From assembly GCA_016125255.1 (NCBI GenBank), contig WGMD01000020.1:1-64000 (forward strand): 64,000 nucleotides of DNA. The letters are read 5' to 3'. Origin of the DNA: Planctomycetota bacterium (GTDB lineage Bacteria; Planctomycetota; Phycisphaerae; Phycisphaerales; Zrk34). Every line of letters starts with the position of its first letter. Within the stretch, counting starts at the first letter, position 1. Both the position numbers and the translations under genes were made by a program. Under the pieces are notes generated by a model. The model saw nothing but the letters and a program-made list of their open reading frames with translations, was not told the origin of the DNA and did not search any database. Shown here piece by piece: positions 23,877 to 32,748 of this stretch.

Positions 23877-24162
23877 TCTGACGCTGGCTGGAATCCTCGG
23901 GATGCCGGGCGGGTCGGAATGGATCGTCATTCTCGTCGTCGCCCTGCTGATCTTCGGCAAGCGTCTGCCCGAAGTGGGCAAGTCGCTGGGCAAGGGCATC
24001 GTCGAGTTCAAGAAGGGCCTCAAAGGCGTCGAAGACGACATCGACGATGTGGATGGCGAGATCGACGACGCCGCGTCCCGCAAGACCAAAAAGCGCACCG
24101 ACCAGCTCGAATCGCAGCAACACGTCGTCGGCGAACGCAGCAAGGATAAGGCCGAGGCATGA
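23860..24162 (+). CDS. tatA: TatA/TatE family translocase subunit (second of tandem pair)
   Basis: 100 aa. A close paralogue of its neighbour: [20 protein letters not shown] then [20 protein letters not shown]. Its N terminus is about 13 residues longer and its acidic tail ([12 protein letters not shown]) differs. The start lies inside the previous gene, so the pair is co-translated and arose by tandem duplication. One of the two may act as a TatB-like partner; no tatC is nearby. Confidence 0.92.
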   Translation: MHITPDLTLAGILGMPGGSEWIVILVVALLIFGKRLPEVGKSLGKGIVEFKKGLKGVEDDIDDVDGEIDDAASRKTKKRTDQLESQQHVVGERSKDKAEA

Positions 24163-24245
24163 GGCGGGGCTTTCAGCAATCAGCGATCCGCAGGCGCCCC
24201 TCCGGCTGATCACTGAAACCTGACCGCTGATGCCTTGCATTCGAT

Positions 24246-24273
24246 TTGACCCGGTCGATCCACCTGCTATCTT
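24246..24273 (+). promoter_or_regulatory. Promoter of tRNA-Val
   Basis: TTGACC (24246-24251) and TATCTT (24268-24273), 16-base spacer, ending 11 bases before the mature tRNA 5' end. The position and spacing fit a sigma70 promoter. Confidence 0.55.
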
Positions 24274-24284
24274 AATTCCCCGAC

Positions 24285-24358
24285 GGGCGATTAGCTCAGC
24301 TGGCTAGAGCGCACGGATCACACCCGTGAGGTCGAGGGTTCGAGTCCCCCATCGCCCA
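24285..24358 (+). tRNA. tRNA-Val(CAC)
   Basis: 74 bases, folding completely by eye: acceptor GGGCGAT / ATCGCCC, D arm with GCTC...GAGC, anticodon stem CACGG / CCGTG with loop ATCACAC (anticodon CAC, Val), T stem GAGGG / CCCCC-type pairing around TTCGAGT, discriminator A. CCA is not encoded. Its last 43 bases (24316-24358) recur exactly at 42363-42405, which marks it as the integration site of the following 18-kb segment. Confidence 0.95.
24316..24358 (+). repeat. Left attachment repeat (attL side), inside tRNA-Val
   Basis: 43 bases from the anticodon loop to the discriminator base, identical to 42363-42405 and in the same orientation. The base before differs (G here, C there) as does the base after. 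Confidence 0.9.
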
Positions 24359-24687
24359 TTTTTGTAAACCCAGCCGAACGCAATTCTTGCGTACCTGCCT
24401 ATGTTGGTCGATGAAGCATTAGGCGATTGAGCTGAGGCCGTACAGGCCATCGATTCACCCAGTTCGGTGGCCCCGAATTGCCCTACGCAGGCTCAGTCAG
24501 GCAAATTCAGCGACGGGACATACGTGCGTTGTGAAGCGTGGCGTCGGTAGGTCGGTCTGCTCTGGGCAGTAATAGTCGCGGCGCTAGCTGGCAATTCGCT
24601 GTGTACTCATCACTGGCAAATTTGAACTTGCCACCATTTATGGGCTTGGTGCATCCAACCGTCATCGATCGCATTGGAGGTGCACTG
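24359..24687. other. Left end of the island, no gene seen
   Basis: About 330 bases between tRNA-Val and the acyltransferase start. An integrase gene would be expected here in an autonomous element and is absent; the upstream in-frame codons of the acyltransferase frame (from 24538) are not protein-like. Confidence 0.5.
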
Positions 24688-26508
24688 ATGGTCTGGTCCA
24701 AAGCTTCCGCGTCTGAATCGCCGTTCCGGCTGACCGGCGGCGGGACGGTTATTGGTCGAACGGGAATCAGACGGGTGGGCTTGTCAGCAGTCGAGCGGCT
24801 TCTGTCGCTTCGACGCCTCGAGTCCTTATACCGAACGGCGCAGGACGGGAACGCAAGTGATCGCTTCATCGAGCGAGCGATGGACGCGCTGCACATTGAG
24901 GTTGTTACCGACGAAGCTCGTCTTGCGACGTTGCCGTGCACCGGTCCGCTCATCGTTGTCGCCAACCATCCTTTTGGGGGTCTCGACGGTCTGCTGCTGG
25001 CGGGGCTGATCCGACGTGTACGCCTTGATGTGAAGATCATGGCCAACTACATCGGCGCCCGTGTGCCCGAGCTCAATCACCATTGCATCTGGGTCGATCC
25101 ATTCGGCGGTCCCGGTGCAGCAGCTCGCAATGTCGCAGGCATGCGACAAGCCGTCCGATGGGTACGCGACACGGGCGGGGCGCTGATCGTCTTTCCCGCG
25201 GGTGAAGTGGCCCATCTTCGTCTGGCGGATCGGGGTGTTGTGGAATCAACATGGTCGCCGTCCATCGCGCGACTGATTCGACTTACCCAGTCGCCGGTCG
25301 TGCCGGTGCACTTCCCGGGACGCAACAGCATCGCCTTCCAGTTAGCCGGCCTGATTCATCCGCGCCTTCGCACCGTCATGTTGCCGCGCGAGGTGGTCAA
25401 CAAGCAGGGCAGTTGCGTGCATGTCGAGGTCGGCCATGTCATTCCTGCCGTCAAACTCCTGCACCGCTCGGATGAGGAGATGACCGACTATCTCCGCGCT
25501 CGGACGGAGTTGTTGTCCGCCCGAGTGCCTGTTCCGCCACCCGCGTATCCCATGACGGTCACGCCGCCCGGTGAGATGGAGCCGATCATCGATCCCGTCG
25601 CCGCGGAACTGATCGCGGCGGAAATCGACGCGCTGCCGGCGGAGTCGATGCTGGTCGAGGCGTCGGATCTTTCGACATACATTGCCCCGGCTCACGCCAT
25701 TCCGCGAACATTGCGAGAGATCGGTCGTTTGCGCGAGTTGGCATTTCGAGCTGTCGGCGAAGGCACCGGCAACTGCATCGACCTCGATCGCTTTGACAAT
25801 CATTATCTGCATCTGTTCGTTTACCGCCGCACGCTCAAGCGAATTGTCGGAGCGTATCGCCTTGGCGTGACAGATGAGATTCTTCCGAAGTTGGGTCGTG
25901 CGGGAATGTACTGCTCGACGCTCTTTCGCATCAGCGAGCGCGTGTGGCGACAGGTGGGTCCGGCCATCGAGTTGGGACGATCCTTTGTTCACCCGGAACA
26001 TCAGCGTGAATTCTCGCCGTTGTTGATGCTCTGGCGCGGAATCGCCACGTTCGTCGCCCGTCATCCGCACCGCCATCGCCTGCTCGGGCCTGTCAGCGTC
26101 TCGCGCGAATACCAATCGCTCAGCCAGCACATCCTTGTCGAATTCCTGCGACATAACCGCATGGCCGCCGACTTGGCGCGCTTCGTCCGTCCACGTCGTC
26201 GCCTCAAGGGTCGCCTAACCGACGCCCTCGCCGGACTGTTGCGATCCGCCGCAGTGGCGGACTTGGACGATGTCGATGAGCTCATCACGGAAGTGGAGTC
26301 CGACGGTCGATCCATGCCCGTTTTGATGCGTCAATACCTCAAGCTCAACGCTCGTGTGCTCGGCTTCAACCGCGACGCTGCGTTTAGCGACGTGCTCGAT
26401 GCGCTGATGCTCGTGGATCTCGCGGAGGTTCAGCCGATGGTGCTGACGCGATACATGGGCCGGCAGACAGCGGCGGCGTTCCTGGCCCATCATGGCGTAA
26501 AGATATAG
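24688..26508 (+). CDS. Bifunctional acyltransferase, OlsF-like (LPLAT + GNAT)
   Basis: 606 aa. ATG at 24688 follows GGAGG at 8 bases. Residues 60-270: lysophospholipid acyltransferase domain with the NHPFGGLD (HX4D) motif, IVFPAGEVAH and VVPVHFPGRNS. Residues 340-540: an OlsB/hemolysin-type GNAT domain (FDNHYLHLFVYRRTLKRIVGAYRL, SFVHPEHQREFSPLLMLWRG). This two-part order matches OlsF, which makes ornithine lipids in one protein: the C-terminal part N-acylates ornithine, the N-terminal part adds the second acyl chain. Ornithine lipids replace phospholipids and help with acid or phosphate stress. Convergent with the DedA fusion, 6 bases apart. Confidence 0.82.
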   Translation: MVWSKASASESPFRLTGGGTVIGRTGIRRVGLSAVERLLSLRRLESLYRTAQDGNASDRFIERAMDALHIEVVTDEARLATLPCTGPLIVVANHPFGGLDGLLLAGLIRRVRLDVKIMANYIGARVPELNHHCIWVDPFGGPGAAARNVAGMRQAVRWVRDTGGALIVFPAGEVAHLRLADRGVVESTWSPSIARLIRLTQSPVVPVHFPGRNSIAFQLAGLIHPRLRTVMLPREVVNKQGSCVHVEVGHVIPAVKLLHRSDEEMTDYLRARTELLSARVPVPPPAYPMTVTPPGEMEPIIDPVAAELIAAEIDALPAESMLVEASDLSTYIAPAHAIPRTLREIGRLRELAFRAVGEGTGNCIDLDRFDNHYLHLFVYRRTLKRIVGAYRLGVTDEILPKLGRAGMYCSTLFRISERVWRQVGPAIELGRSFVHPEHQREFSPLLMLWRGIATFVARHPHRHRLLGPVSVSREYQSLSQHILVEFLRHNRMAADLARFVRPRRRLKGRLTDALAGLLRSAAVADLDDVDELITEVESDGRSMPVLMRQYLKLNARVLGFNRDAAFSDVLDALMLVDLAEVQPMVLTRYMGRQTAAAFLAHHGVKI

Positions 26509-26514
26509 GGCGAT

Positions 26515-28185
26515 TCAATCCGACCGCAGATCGCGATCACGGTTGCGGTAGAACGACCAGGTGGTTCGCACCAGTTCGATAAACGAAGTAACGCGACCGC
26601 CGCGCTGACGATTGAGCGCGCCGATCCGGTACGCCAACGCCCACTGTTTGCCCAGCGTCCGATAGGCCCAGATCAGCGATCGGCTTGGGTCATACACATT
26701 CGTCGACTCGCTGGTGACGCCGTTGAGTTCGATGATCGTCAGGTCGCGGCCGGCCATGAACGCGGCGCGGTCGGTGTAGCGCACGTCGAATCTTCCGATG
26801 TAAAAGCCATCGACGGACCGGGCGATTCGGTCAATGGCGCGCTCGAGGTCGGGAGTGATCAGATCGGCGCCATCACGGAACATCGTGCCCTGACAATGAT
26901 TGCCCGCCATCGCTAAGGCGATTCGTTCGCCGGCGGTAGGCACCGTGGCGGCGGCTTCGCCCAGGCGCGAAAGGAATGTCGCCGCCTGCATGCGATAGCG
27001 CGGATGGTGGCGGATGAGCGACTCGAGCGTGCTTGTGCCATCGCCTTCGATGGCGGCGAAAATCTTGTCGGTGATCGAGTAGATGTGGCCGTGGGATTCG
27101 TTGGGCAGTCGATAGTAGAACACGCCCGCTTCGAGCGGGCCGGGATGAAACGCCTGCGCGACGATAGGTCTCGTATGAACAGCCAGATACGCGACCGCTT
27201 CGTCCGGCGACGCGACTTTACGGACACCGGCCCCGCGCTGGCCCGTGTCAGGCTTCAAGATGATCGGCCAGGCGATGCTCCGCTCGCTCATCCATGTGCG
27301 CAATTCTTTGACGCGCTCCGCCGCTGCGCCCGGTGCGATCAGTTGCCACGCCGGAACGGAATCCGCCGGGAGCAGCGACAGAATCTCGCACTTGGATTCG
27401 CCGACAAATCCGCCGTCACGAATTGCCGGGTTCGCCGCGGTCAGCGTCGTCGGCCCCCCATAACGGAGCCACAGCCACGCGAACCACGGCCCGAGCGGCG
27501 CATAAAACACCCACGCCGGCCAGAATTCCCATCGCCACAGTTTGCTCACGCGCGCCATCATCCGCGCCCGCCCGTCGGTCGTGCGCATCGCATTGATCAA
27601 TCGCCACGTCAACACCACCAGCGCCGCTAGACACGGCGCCAGCAGCCATCCGCCGCCGAGCCATCGCTCCAGCGCCGCCATTGTCGCAGTCCCGCCGAAC
27701 GCCGCGGCCAGCACCAGCAGCGGCGTCCAAATCGCCGCCGCCAACAGTGTCCATCCGGCAAATCGTCGTGCGCTGATGCGCCCGAGCCCCGCAGCCACAT
27801 ATGTCGGTAAACGCAGCCCCGGCGCGAAACGCGCGGTGAAGAGCGCTGCGGGCAGATTGCTGTCCAGCCGGTGGCGCACACTCGCCATCGTCACTCGGCC
27901 GGTCGTGCGCGATCGCCGAAACAGCCAGCTGCTCCCGCCGCGCCCCAGCGCATAAAGACCCAGATCGCCGAGGTAGATGCCCGCCAGGCAACCCGCGATC
28001 GCCGCTCCCGCCGGCACATCACCGCGTGCGATCATCAGACCGGCCGTGATGCATGTGAGGTCTTCCGATACGAACGTCGCCACCGCCAGCGCCGTGACCG
28101 CCAGAGCGACCGACGCGACACCGTCCGTCGTGTCCGTCATCGACGGTTGCAATGCAATGATCGAGATCCAGTCCGCCAGCGTCAT
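26515..28185 (-). CDS. DedA-family membrane protein fused to an ATP-grasp-like domain
   Basis: 556 aa. Residues 1-220: DedA/SNARE-associated integral membrane domain with VSEDLTCITAGLMIARG, GDLGLYALGR and the re-entrant helix signature FTARFAPGLRLPTYVAAG; these proteins flip lipids such as undecaprenyl phosphate. Residues 250-530: ATP-grasp-like region, with PIILKPDTGQRGAGVR (nucleotide-binding Lys/Gly loop), FYYRLPNESHGHIYSITDK and FDVRYTDR...IIELNGVTSES (metal-binding Glu-Asn). The substrate of the ligase part is unknown; a lipid head group or peptide is plausible. Last gene of the long leftward run. Confidence 0.83.
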   Translation of the reverse strand: MTLADWISIIALQPSMTDTTDGVASVALAVTALAVATFVSEDLTCITAGLMIARGDVPAGAAIAGCLAGIYLGDLGLYALGRGGSSWLFRRSRTTGRVTMASVRHRLDSNLPAALFTARFAPGLRLPTYVAAGLGRISARRFAGWTLLAAAIWTPLLVLAAAFGGTATMAALERWLGGGWLLAPCLAALVVLTWRLINAMRTTDGRARMMARVSKLWRWEFWPAWVFYAPLGPWFAWLWLRYGGPTTLTAANPAIRDGGFVGESKCEILSLLPADSVPAWQLIAPGAAAERVKELRTWMSERSIAWPIILKPDTGQRGAGVRKVASPDEAVAYLAVHTRPIVAQAFHPGPLEAGVFYYRLPNESHGHIYSITDKIFAAIEGDGTSTLESLIRHHPRYRMQAATFLSRLGEAAATVPTAGERIALAMAGNHCQGTMFRDGADLITPDLERAIDRIARSVDGFYIGRFDVRYTDRAAFMAGRDLTIIELNGVTSESTNVYDPSRSLIWAYRTLGKQWALAYRIGALNRQRGGRVTSFIELVRTTWSFYRNRDRDLRSD

Positions 28186-28204
28186 AAACCTTCCTTATGG
28201 CGAC

Positions 28205-28966
28205 TTACACGCGTGCCGCACCGGCCTCGTCGAACACGAGCACCTGACTAGAAAGATGCGTGATGCTGCCCGTTTCGTCGAGTGCTTCGTAGCGCAGAGC
28301 GACATGACTCGCGTGTAGATCGACGGATGTGCGGCTGACGGTGCGGGCGGCGGCTCGGCTCATGAGCACACTCAACTGCGGCCGCTCACGCCAGCGATGG
28401 CTGTGAAACGCCTGCTGCGCTTCGGCAAGGCAAGCGGCCCGGTCGCACAGGTCATCGAACAGTTCCTGCCGAGGGCCGATGACTTGATCGTCGCCCAATC
28501 CCGACGAGCTGAACACGGCCAGCGCATTACCCACCATCGCTTGCCCGCAGCGGACGCGCCTGCCATCGGAAACGACTTCGATGCGCCCGTTGAGCGATAC
28601 GACAAGGAGGCGGAACGGGTCGAATTGACCGGCATCGATCATCAATGCGGCGCGGAAGACTTCATCAATCGTGGCGTGTTCCAGCAGGGCGGGGACGATA
28701 TGCCCGCGGCTGCGGCGGGCCGGCACGCTCGTCTTGCCGGGCCGATCGGATTCGTTGACATTCAAAAGCGCTAGAACAAGACCGGCGTCGGTGGCGGCGA
28801 TCCAAGTGCCGTCCGATTCAGGGTCGATGGGCATGATGGCGGTGCGCTTGCCAAAGGATCGCCGCTGCGGGGGCAGAGCGGCGGGGCGGGTTCGCTGCTC
28901 ATCACGGTTGCACACGAGGCGACAGCCGACCGGATCGGCGAGCGGAATGAGCGAGACGGTGCACAT
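28205..28966 (-). CDS. TANGO2/NRDE-family protein
   Basis: 253 aa. It begins MCTVSLIPL and then has RLVCNRDEQRTRPAALPP, the Asn-Arg-Asp-Glu signature that names the NRDE family, with the N-terminal Cys typical of Ntn-hydrolase-like folds. GTWIAATDAGLVLALLNVN is the next conserved block. TANGO2 homologues have been linked to heme trafficking and lipid metabolism; bacterial function is uncertain. The start ATGATG overlaps the stop of the DinB-like gene, so translation is coupled. Confidence 0.85.
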   Translation of the reverse strand: MCTVSLIPLADPVGCRLVCNRDEQRTRPAALPPQRRSFGKRTAIMPIDPESDGTWIAATDAGLVLALLNVNESDRPGKTSVPARRSRGHIVPALLEHATIDEVFRAALMIDAGQFDPFRLLVVSLNGRIEVVSDGRRVRCGQAMVGNALAVFSSSGLGDDQVIGPRQELFDDLCDRAACLAEAQQAFHSHRWRERPQLSVLMSRAAARTVSRTSVDLHASHVALRYEALDETGSITHLSSQVLVFDEAGAARV

Positions 28967-29529
28967 CATCGGCACCGCTGCATATGGGCAATCGTGCTGG
29001 GCGCGTAGCCGAAACGTTCGGGGATCCATCCGCCGAGCGTCGTCACCATCGCGCTGATGATGGCTTCGTGATGGATAGTGTGGCTCACCACGTAGGCGGC
29101 CTCGCGGCCGAGTGACGTGACAAGTGTGAGTGGCTCGCCGTCGGCGCTGACGAGCATGCGGATCGCGAGCGGGCGATCGTGATCAGCGGGACGAATCGCA
29201 CGCAGGCGATCGATGAGCATGGCGATCGCGGCAATGGTGACATAGCGGTCCGATTCGATGGGCGTGCCGCGCTCGCGATGGTCGTAGTCGAGCACACCGG
29301 TCCGGGCGGCCGACACGAGAGACGAAACGTGGTCGAGACAGTGCCGCACATGACCGCCGATGCTCGAGTGGATCACGCCGACGGGCTTTTGCGTGTACTG
29401 CGCGTCGTTGAGCAATTCGATCACATGAGCCAGGTCATGCAGGAGGATGACGAGCGGCCCGATCAGGGCGTCGCCAGCCGAATTAATCGTTGGACGATCA
29501 GCGGTCGGTGTGGTCATTTGCGTGATCAT
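28966..29529 (-). CDS. DinB-like (four-helix, metal-binding) protein
   Basis: 187 aa from ATG at 29529. A four-helix DinB/YfiT-like protein: first helix LVILLHDLAHVIELLND, then GVIHSSIGGHVRHCLDHVSSLV with the first His ligands, and the C-terminal helix VVSHTIHHEAIISAM with the second His pair. DinB-fold enzymes include thiol-dependent transferases acting on mycothiol or bacillithiol. Substrate unknown here. Sits between DoxX and NRDE in the same transcript. Confidence 0.78.
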   Translation of the reverse strand: MITQMTTPTADRPTINSAGDALIGPLVILLHDLAHVIELLNDAQYTQKPVGVIHSSIGGHVRHCLDHVSSLVSAARTGVLDYDHRERGTPIESDRYVTIAAIAMLIDRLRAIRPADHDRPLAIRMLVSADGEPLTLVTSLGREAAYVVSHTIHHEAIISAMVTTLGGWIPERFGYAPSTIAHMQRCR

Positions 29530-29578
29530 GAATGAAACCCCAAGTAGAGACGGAATCAGGTTTGTCTGGACGGAAGAT

Positions 29579-30007
29579 TCAGTGCATCGAGGGCGCATCG
29601 TGTCGAGCAAGCGACGCTCCGATGAGCGGCAGGTCGGCGCGACGAAGGAAGAGCACGCCGGCGCTGGCGGCGAAGACGACGACGGCGAGGATAAACAGCA
29701 GTCCGCCGTCATCCATCACGACGATGCCCAGCTTCGTCAGATGGCTGATGATGGCGCCGCTGATGACCCCCAGCGAAAGCAGCGCGCCGATCGCCGCGGT
29801 GCGTGGCATCATCAGCAGTATGCAGGCGATCAACTCCGCCACGCCCGAGCCGATCCGGCCCCATGGCTCCATGCCCAGCGTGCGGAAGATGTAGACCGAT
29901 TCCTCGGCGGCGGTGAACTTGAAGAAGAGCGTCTGGAAGAGGATGGCCGCGGCGATGAGCGAAAAGGCCCAGGCGGCGATGTTCTGTCGGGGGCTGAGCG
30001 TCTGCAC
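29579..30007 (-). CDS. DoxX-family membrane protein
   Basis: 142 aa with four transmembrane helices (about residues 12-30, 50-68, 75-95, 102-122). The DoxX pattern is seen in LFQTLFFKFTAAEESVYIF, GRIGSGVAELIACILLMMP and GALLSLGVISGAIISHL. DoxX proteins accompany oxidoreductases in thiosulfate oxidation or membrane redox stress complexes. Here they sit in the same run as GMC and Rieske-type redox genes. Confidence 0.87.
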   Translation of the reverse strand: MQTLSPRQNIAAWAFSLIAAAILFQTLFFKFTAAEESVYIFRTLGMEPWGRIGSGVAELIACILLMMPRTAAIGALLSLGVISGAIISHLTKLGIVVMDDGGLLFILAVVVFAASAGVLFLRRADLPLIGASLARHDAPSMH

Positions 30008-30101
30008 GGGGAAACCTCCCTGGGGCTCGTCGCCCCGGTGTTGCGTCGGCAGTTGGATGCGGCGGTGGGTCTAAAGGTGACAAAAAACGATGTCGATTTG
30101 A

Positions 30102-31130
30102 TTAAGGTTCGATCAGCTCGACGACATGCCCATCAGGGTCAGCCACCCGAACTGCCCGTGGCGTGCCATCACCGACTGCCGGCGAGATTGTCGCAAAGTG
30201 CGATCGGCGAAGACGATCAAGCGCGGCGGGGGGATCGGCAGTGCGCAGGGTCGTATGCCAATGCACCAGGTCATCCGCCCGGGCGTCAGGGGGGTACGGC
30301 CGGCCGGTCGTCGGGGCCTGATATTCGAGCAGTTCGATGCCGGGACCGCCGAGGGGGGCTTTGAGCGTGGTCAGTCGAAGATGAGCGCCCTGTACATTGT
30401 TGAGGTGTTCCTGCTCGTCGCCGTAGTTCTCGCCCGAGCCGACGATACGCATACCCAGCGCATCACGATAGAAACTTAACGCCTTGTCCGTATTGGCGAC
30501 GACGATCGCGGTATGGTCAATACCGGCAAAGAGGTCGGTCGCGCTTTGCCAGCGCGGATCGCCTTTGCCACGCGGGAACCAGATGACTTCAAGGACGTGG
30601 CCATCGGGGTCGTGAAAGTAGAACGCACGGATGCCGGCCGCATTGACGTTCCAATCGGGCAGGCGTTGCGGGCCGGTCGAGGCATGACGCACATGATGTG
30701 CACGCAGCCGGGCGTACGCTTTGTCCATGTCGGTCGTGACGATGGCGATATGTTGGAACCACCGATCATTGCTATGTGAATCGGGCGGCAGGGGGCGACC
30801 GCCGCTGGTGAGATACTCGGTGAGCTCCAGGCGCTCTACGCCCAGTGCGAGTACCGCCACGCGCGCCCGCAAGCCAAAGACACCGGTGATCTGCTCGTAT
30901 GTTTTGCCGGCGACCTCGGTCTCATCGACCTTCGTAAAGTTCAGCACATCACGAAAGAACGCCACCGACCGGTCCATGTCGCTGACGGTCATGCCGATTC
31001 GGATCACCGACTCAATCGGCGCGATCGGTTCCGCCCCGCGCAGATTTGCCACCATTAGCACGAGCGCAACGAAGGCGGCGATCGGCACGGGTCGGCGCGG
31101 GCGGCGAAGGGGTGTGCAGTTCGTCGACAT
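30102..31130 (-). CDS. Exported double VOC-domain (glyoxalase/dioxygenase-like) protein
   Basis: 342 aa. A signal peptide (PIAAFVALVLMVANLRGA) is followed by two vicinal-oxygen-chelate domains: residues 38-180 (IGMTVSDMDRSVAFFRDVLNF ... FHDPDGHVLEVIWF) and 190-342 (HTAIVVANTDKALSFYRDAL ... VADPDGHVVELIEP). The metal ligands His and Glu (HIAIV, LEVIW, HTAIV, VVELIEP) are in place, so a metal-dependent enzyme is likely. Export of a VOC protein is unusual. Its ATG is 2 bases after the GMC stop codon. Confidence 0.87.
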   Translation of the reverse strand: MSTNCTPLRRPRRPVPIAAFVALVLMVANLRGAEPIAPIESVIRIGMTVSDMDRSVAFFRDVLNFTKVDETEVAGKTYEQITGVFGLRARVAVLALGVERLELTEYLTSGGRPLPPDSHSNDRWFQHIAIVTTDMDKAYARLRAHHVRHASTGPQRLPDWNVNAAGIRAFYFHDPDGHVLEVIWFPRGKGDPRWQSATDLFAGIDHTAIVVANTDKALSFYRDALGMRIVGSGENYGDEQEHLNNVQGAHLRLTTLKAPLGGPGIELLEYQAPTTGRPYPPDARADDLVHWHTTLRTADPPAALDRLRRSHFATISPAVGDGTPRAVRVADPDGHVVELIEP

Positions 31131-31132
31131 GG

Positions 31133-32725
31133 TCAGACTCCTTGTGCGACCGGCTCGGCGGCGGGCATCGACGCAGTGAGCTGAGCGATGAGGTGGTCAC
31201 CGACGCGCAGCGCGTTGGCAATGATCGTCAACGCGGGATTGACTGCGCCGCTGGAGCAGAAGAATGAACCATCCACGACGTAGAGATTCTCGACCTCGTG
31301 GGCTCGGCAGTTGCGGTCGAGCGCGCTGGTGGCGGGATCATCGCCGAAACGGATCGTCCCGCACTGATGCGCCACGCCGGCGAGCGGAATCCGCTGTCCT
31401 ACGAAAAGGTTACGCGGAATCAGATGGCTGTGGCAATCCAGATGATTGAGCAGCGACTTGAGGCGGCGCGTGAGCTGCTGATGAGCGAGGTCGTTGTTGG
31501 GCTTATAGCTGAGCATGATGCGGCCGACCGAGTCGAGCGTCACGCGGTTGCGCGGATCGGGCAGGTCCTCGCTGGTGAGCCAGAAGTCCAGCGAGTGTTT
31601 GGCCATGAGTTCGAGCGTGAAGCCGGGCACAAGCGGCGGGGCACCGGCGGAGAGCGTCATCGCGTCGAGCTTGCCCACGAAAGAGATGTGCCCCATCGGA
31701 TGCGGCCATTCCTCGTCGCCGAAGTAGTAGTCGTTGAGCGCCAGCGTCTTCTGAAACACGGTCGGATTGGGTGTGCGGCTGATGGCCATCAGCACGCTGT
31801 TGACATGGCCCATGTAGTGCCGGCCGACGACGTCGGACCCGTTGGCGAGCCCGTTCGGATGTCGATCGCTGCGCGAACGCAGCAAGAGCGCCGCCGAGTT
31901 GATCGCACCGCAGGCGGAGACGACGACGTCCGCGCTGAGCGCGAGACTTTGGCCCTGGTGCTTCACGTGTACTGTTTTGACGCGCCGGCCGGCCGCATCG
32001 GTTTCGAGGCACTCGACATACGCGCCGGTCATGAGGGTCACGTTCGGATACGCCAGCGCGGGATCGACGCAGCAGGTTTGTGCATCGGCCTTGGCGTTGA
32101 TGAGGCAGGGGTGGCCATCGCACGTCGCGCAACGGATGCAGGGGCTATTTTGCGGATGCGCTTCGTCGAGCATGACGCCCAGCGGGACATGGAACGGATT
32201 CCTCCCGGCGCGGACGAGGTCGTCGTGCAGCTTCTGAATGCGCGGCTCATGCGAGACGGGCGCGTGCGGATACGGCGCGCTGGCGGGCGGGTCCGTCGGG
32301 TCGATACCGCGCTCGCCGTGCACGTGATACAACTGCTCGGCCTGTGTGTAATACGGCTCGAACTCTTCGTAGGCGACAGGCCACGCGGGCGACACGCCGG
32401 TCGTATGCTTTAGTTCGCCAAAGTCGCGCTCGCGCAGGCGGAACAGGGCCGCGCCGTAGAATTTCGTGTTGCCGCCCACGTAGTAGTTGGTGTGCGGATG
32501 CAGGTCCTTGCCGGCGCGGTCGACCCACTTCTCCTTCGTGTGGTAGAGGCCATCGACATTGACGGCTTTGGTGGACCAGTTGTCCGCCTCGCGCTTCACG
32601 TACTCCCCGCGCTCCAGCAAGAGGATGCGCTTGCCGGTCGGCGCGAGCTTGTAGGCGAGCGTGCCTCCGCCGGCGCCGGAGCCGATGATAATCACGTCGA
32701 AATGGTCCATGGTGTTGGTGGACAT
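31133..32725 (-). CDS. GMC-family FAD oxidoreductase
   Basis: 530 aa. ATG at 32725 with AGGA upstream; longer frames enter the aquaporin gene. FAD-binding dinucleotide motif at residue 10 (DVIIIGSGAGGGTLAYKLA), the GMC signature NYYVGGNTKFYGAALFRLRERD near 90, and the C-terminal HQCGTIRFG and GAVNPALTIIANALRVGDH. It has Cys-rich CIRCATCDGHPC near 200, as in gluconate/glucose dehydrogenase-like and cellobiose-type bacterial GMC members. Substrate probably a sugar or alcohol. No twin-arginine signal, so cytoplasmic unless piggybacked. Confidence 0.92.
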   Translation of the reverse strand: MSTNTMDHFDVIIIGSGAGGGTLAYKLAPTGKRILLLERGEYVKREADNWSTKAVNVDGLYHTKEKWVDRAGKDLHPHTNYYVGGNTKFYGAALFRLRERDFGELKHTTGVSPAWPVAYEEFEPYYTQAEQLYHVHGERGIDPTDPPASAPYPHAPVSHEPRIQKLHDDLVRAGRNPFHVPLGVMLDEAHPQNSPCIRCATCDGHPCLINAKADAQTCCVDPALAYPNVTLMTGAYVECLETDAAGRRVKTVHVKHQGQSLALSADVVVSACGAINSAALLLRSRSDRHPNGLANGSDVVGRHYMGHVNSVLMAISRTPNPTVFQKTLALNDYYFGDEEWPHPMGHISFVGKLDAMTLSAGAPPLVPGFTLELMAKHSLDFWLTSEDLPDPRNRVTLDSVGRIMLSYKPNNDLAHQQLTRRLKSLLNHLDCHSHLIPRNLFVGQRIPLAGVAHQCGTIRFGDDPATSALDRNCRAHEVENLYVVDGSFFCSSGAVNPALTIIANALRVGDHLIAQLTASMPAAEPVAQGV

Positions 32726-32748
32726 ATGTGGTTCCTTGTGAAAGGTCG

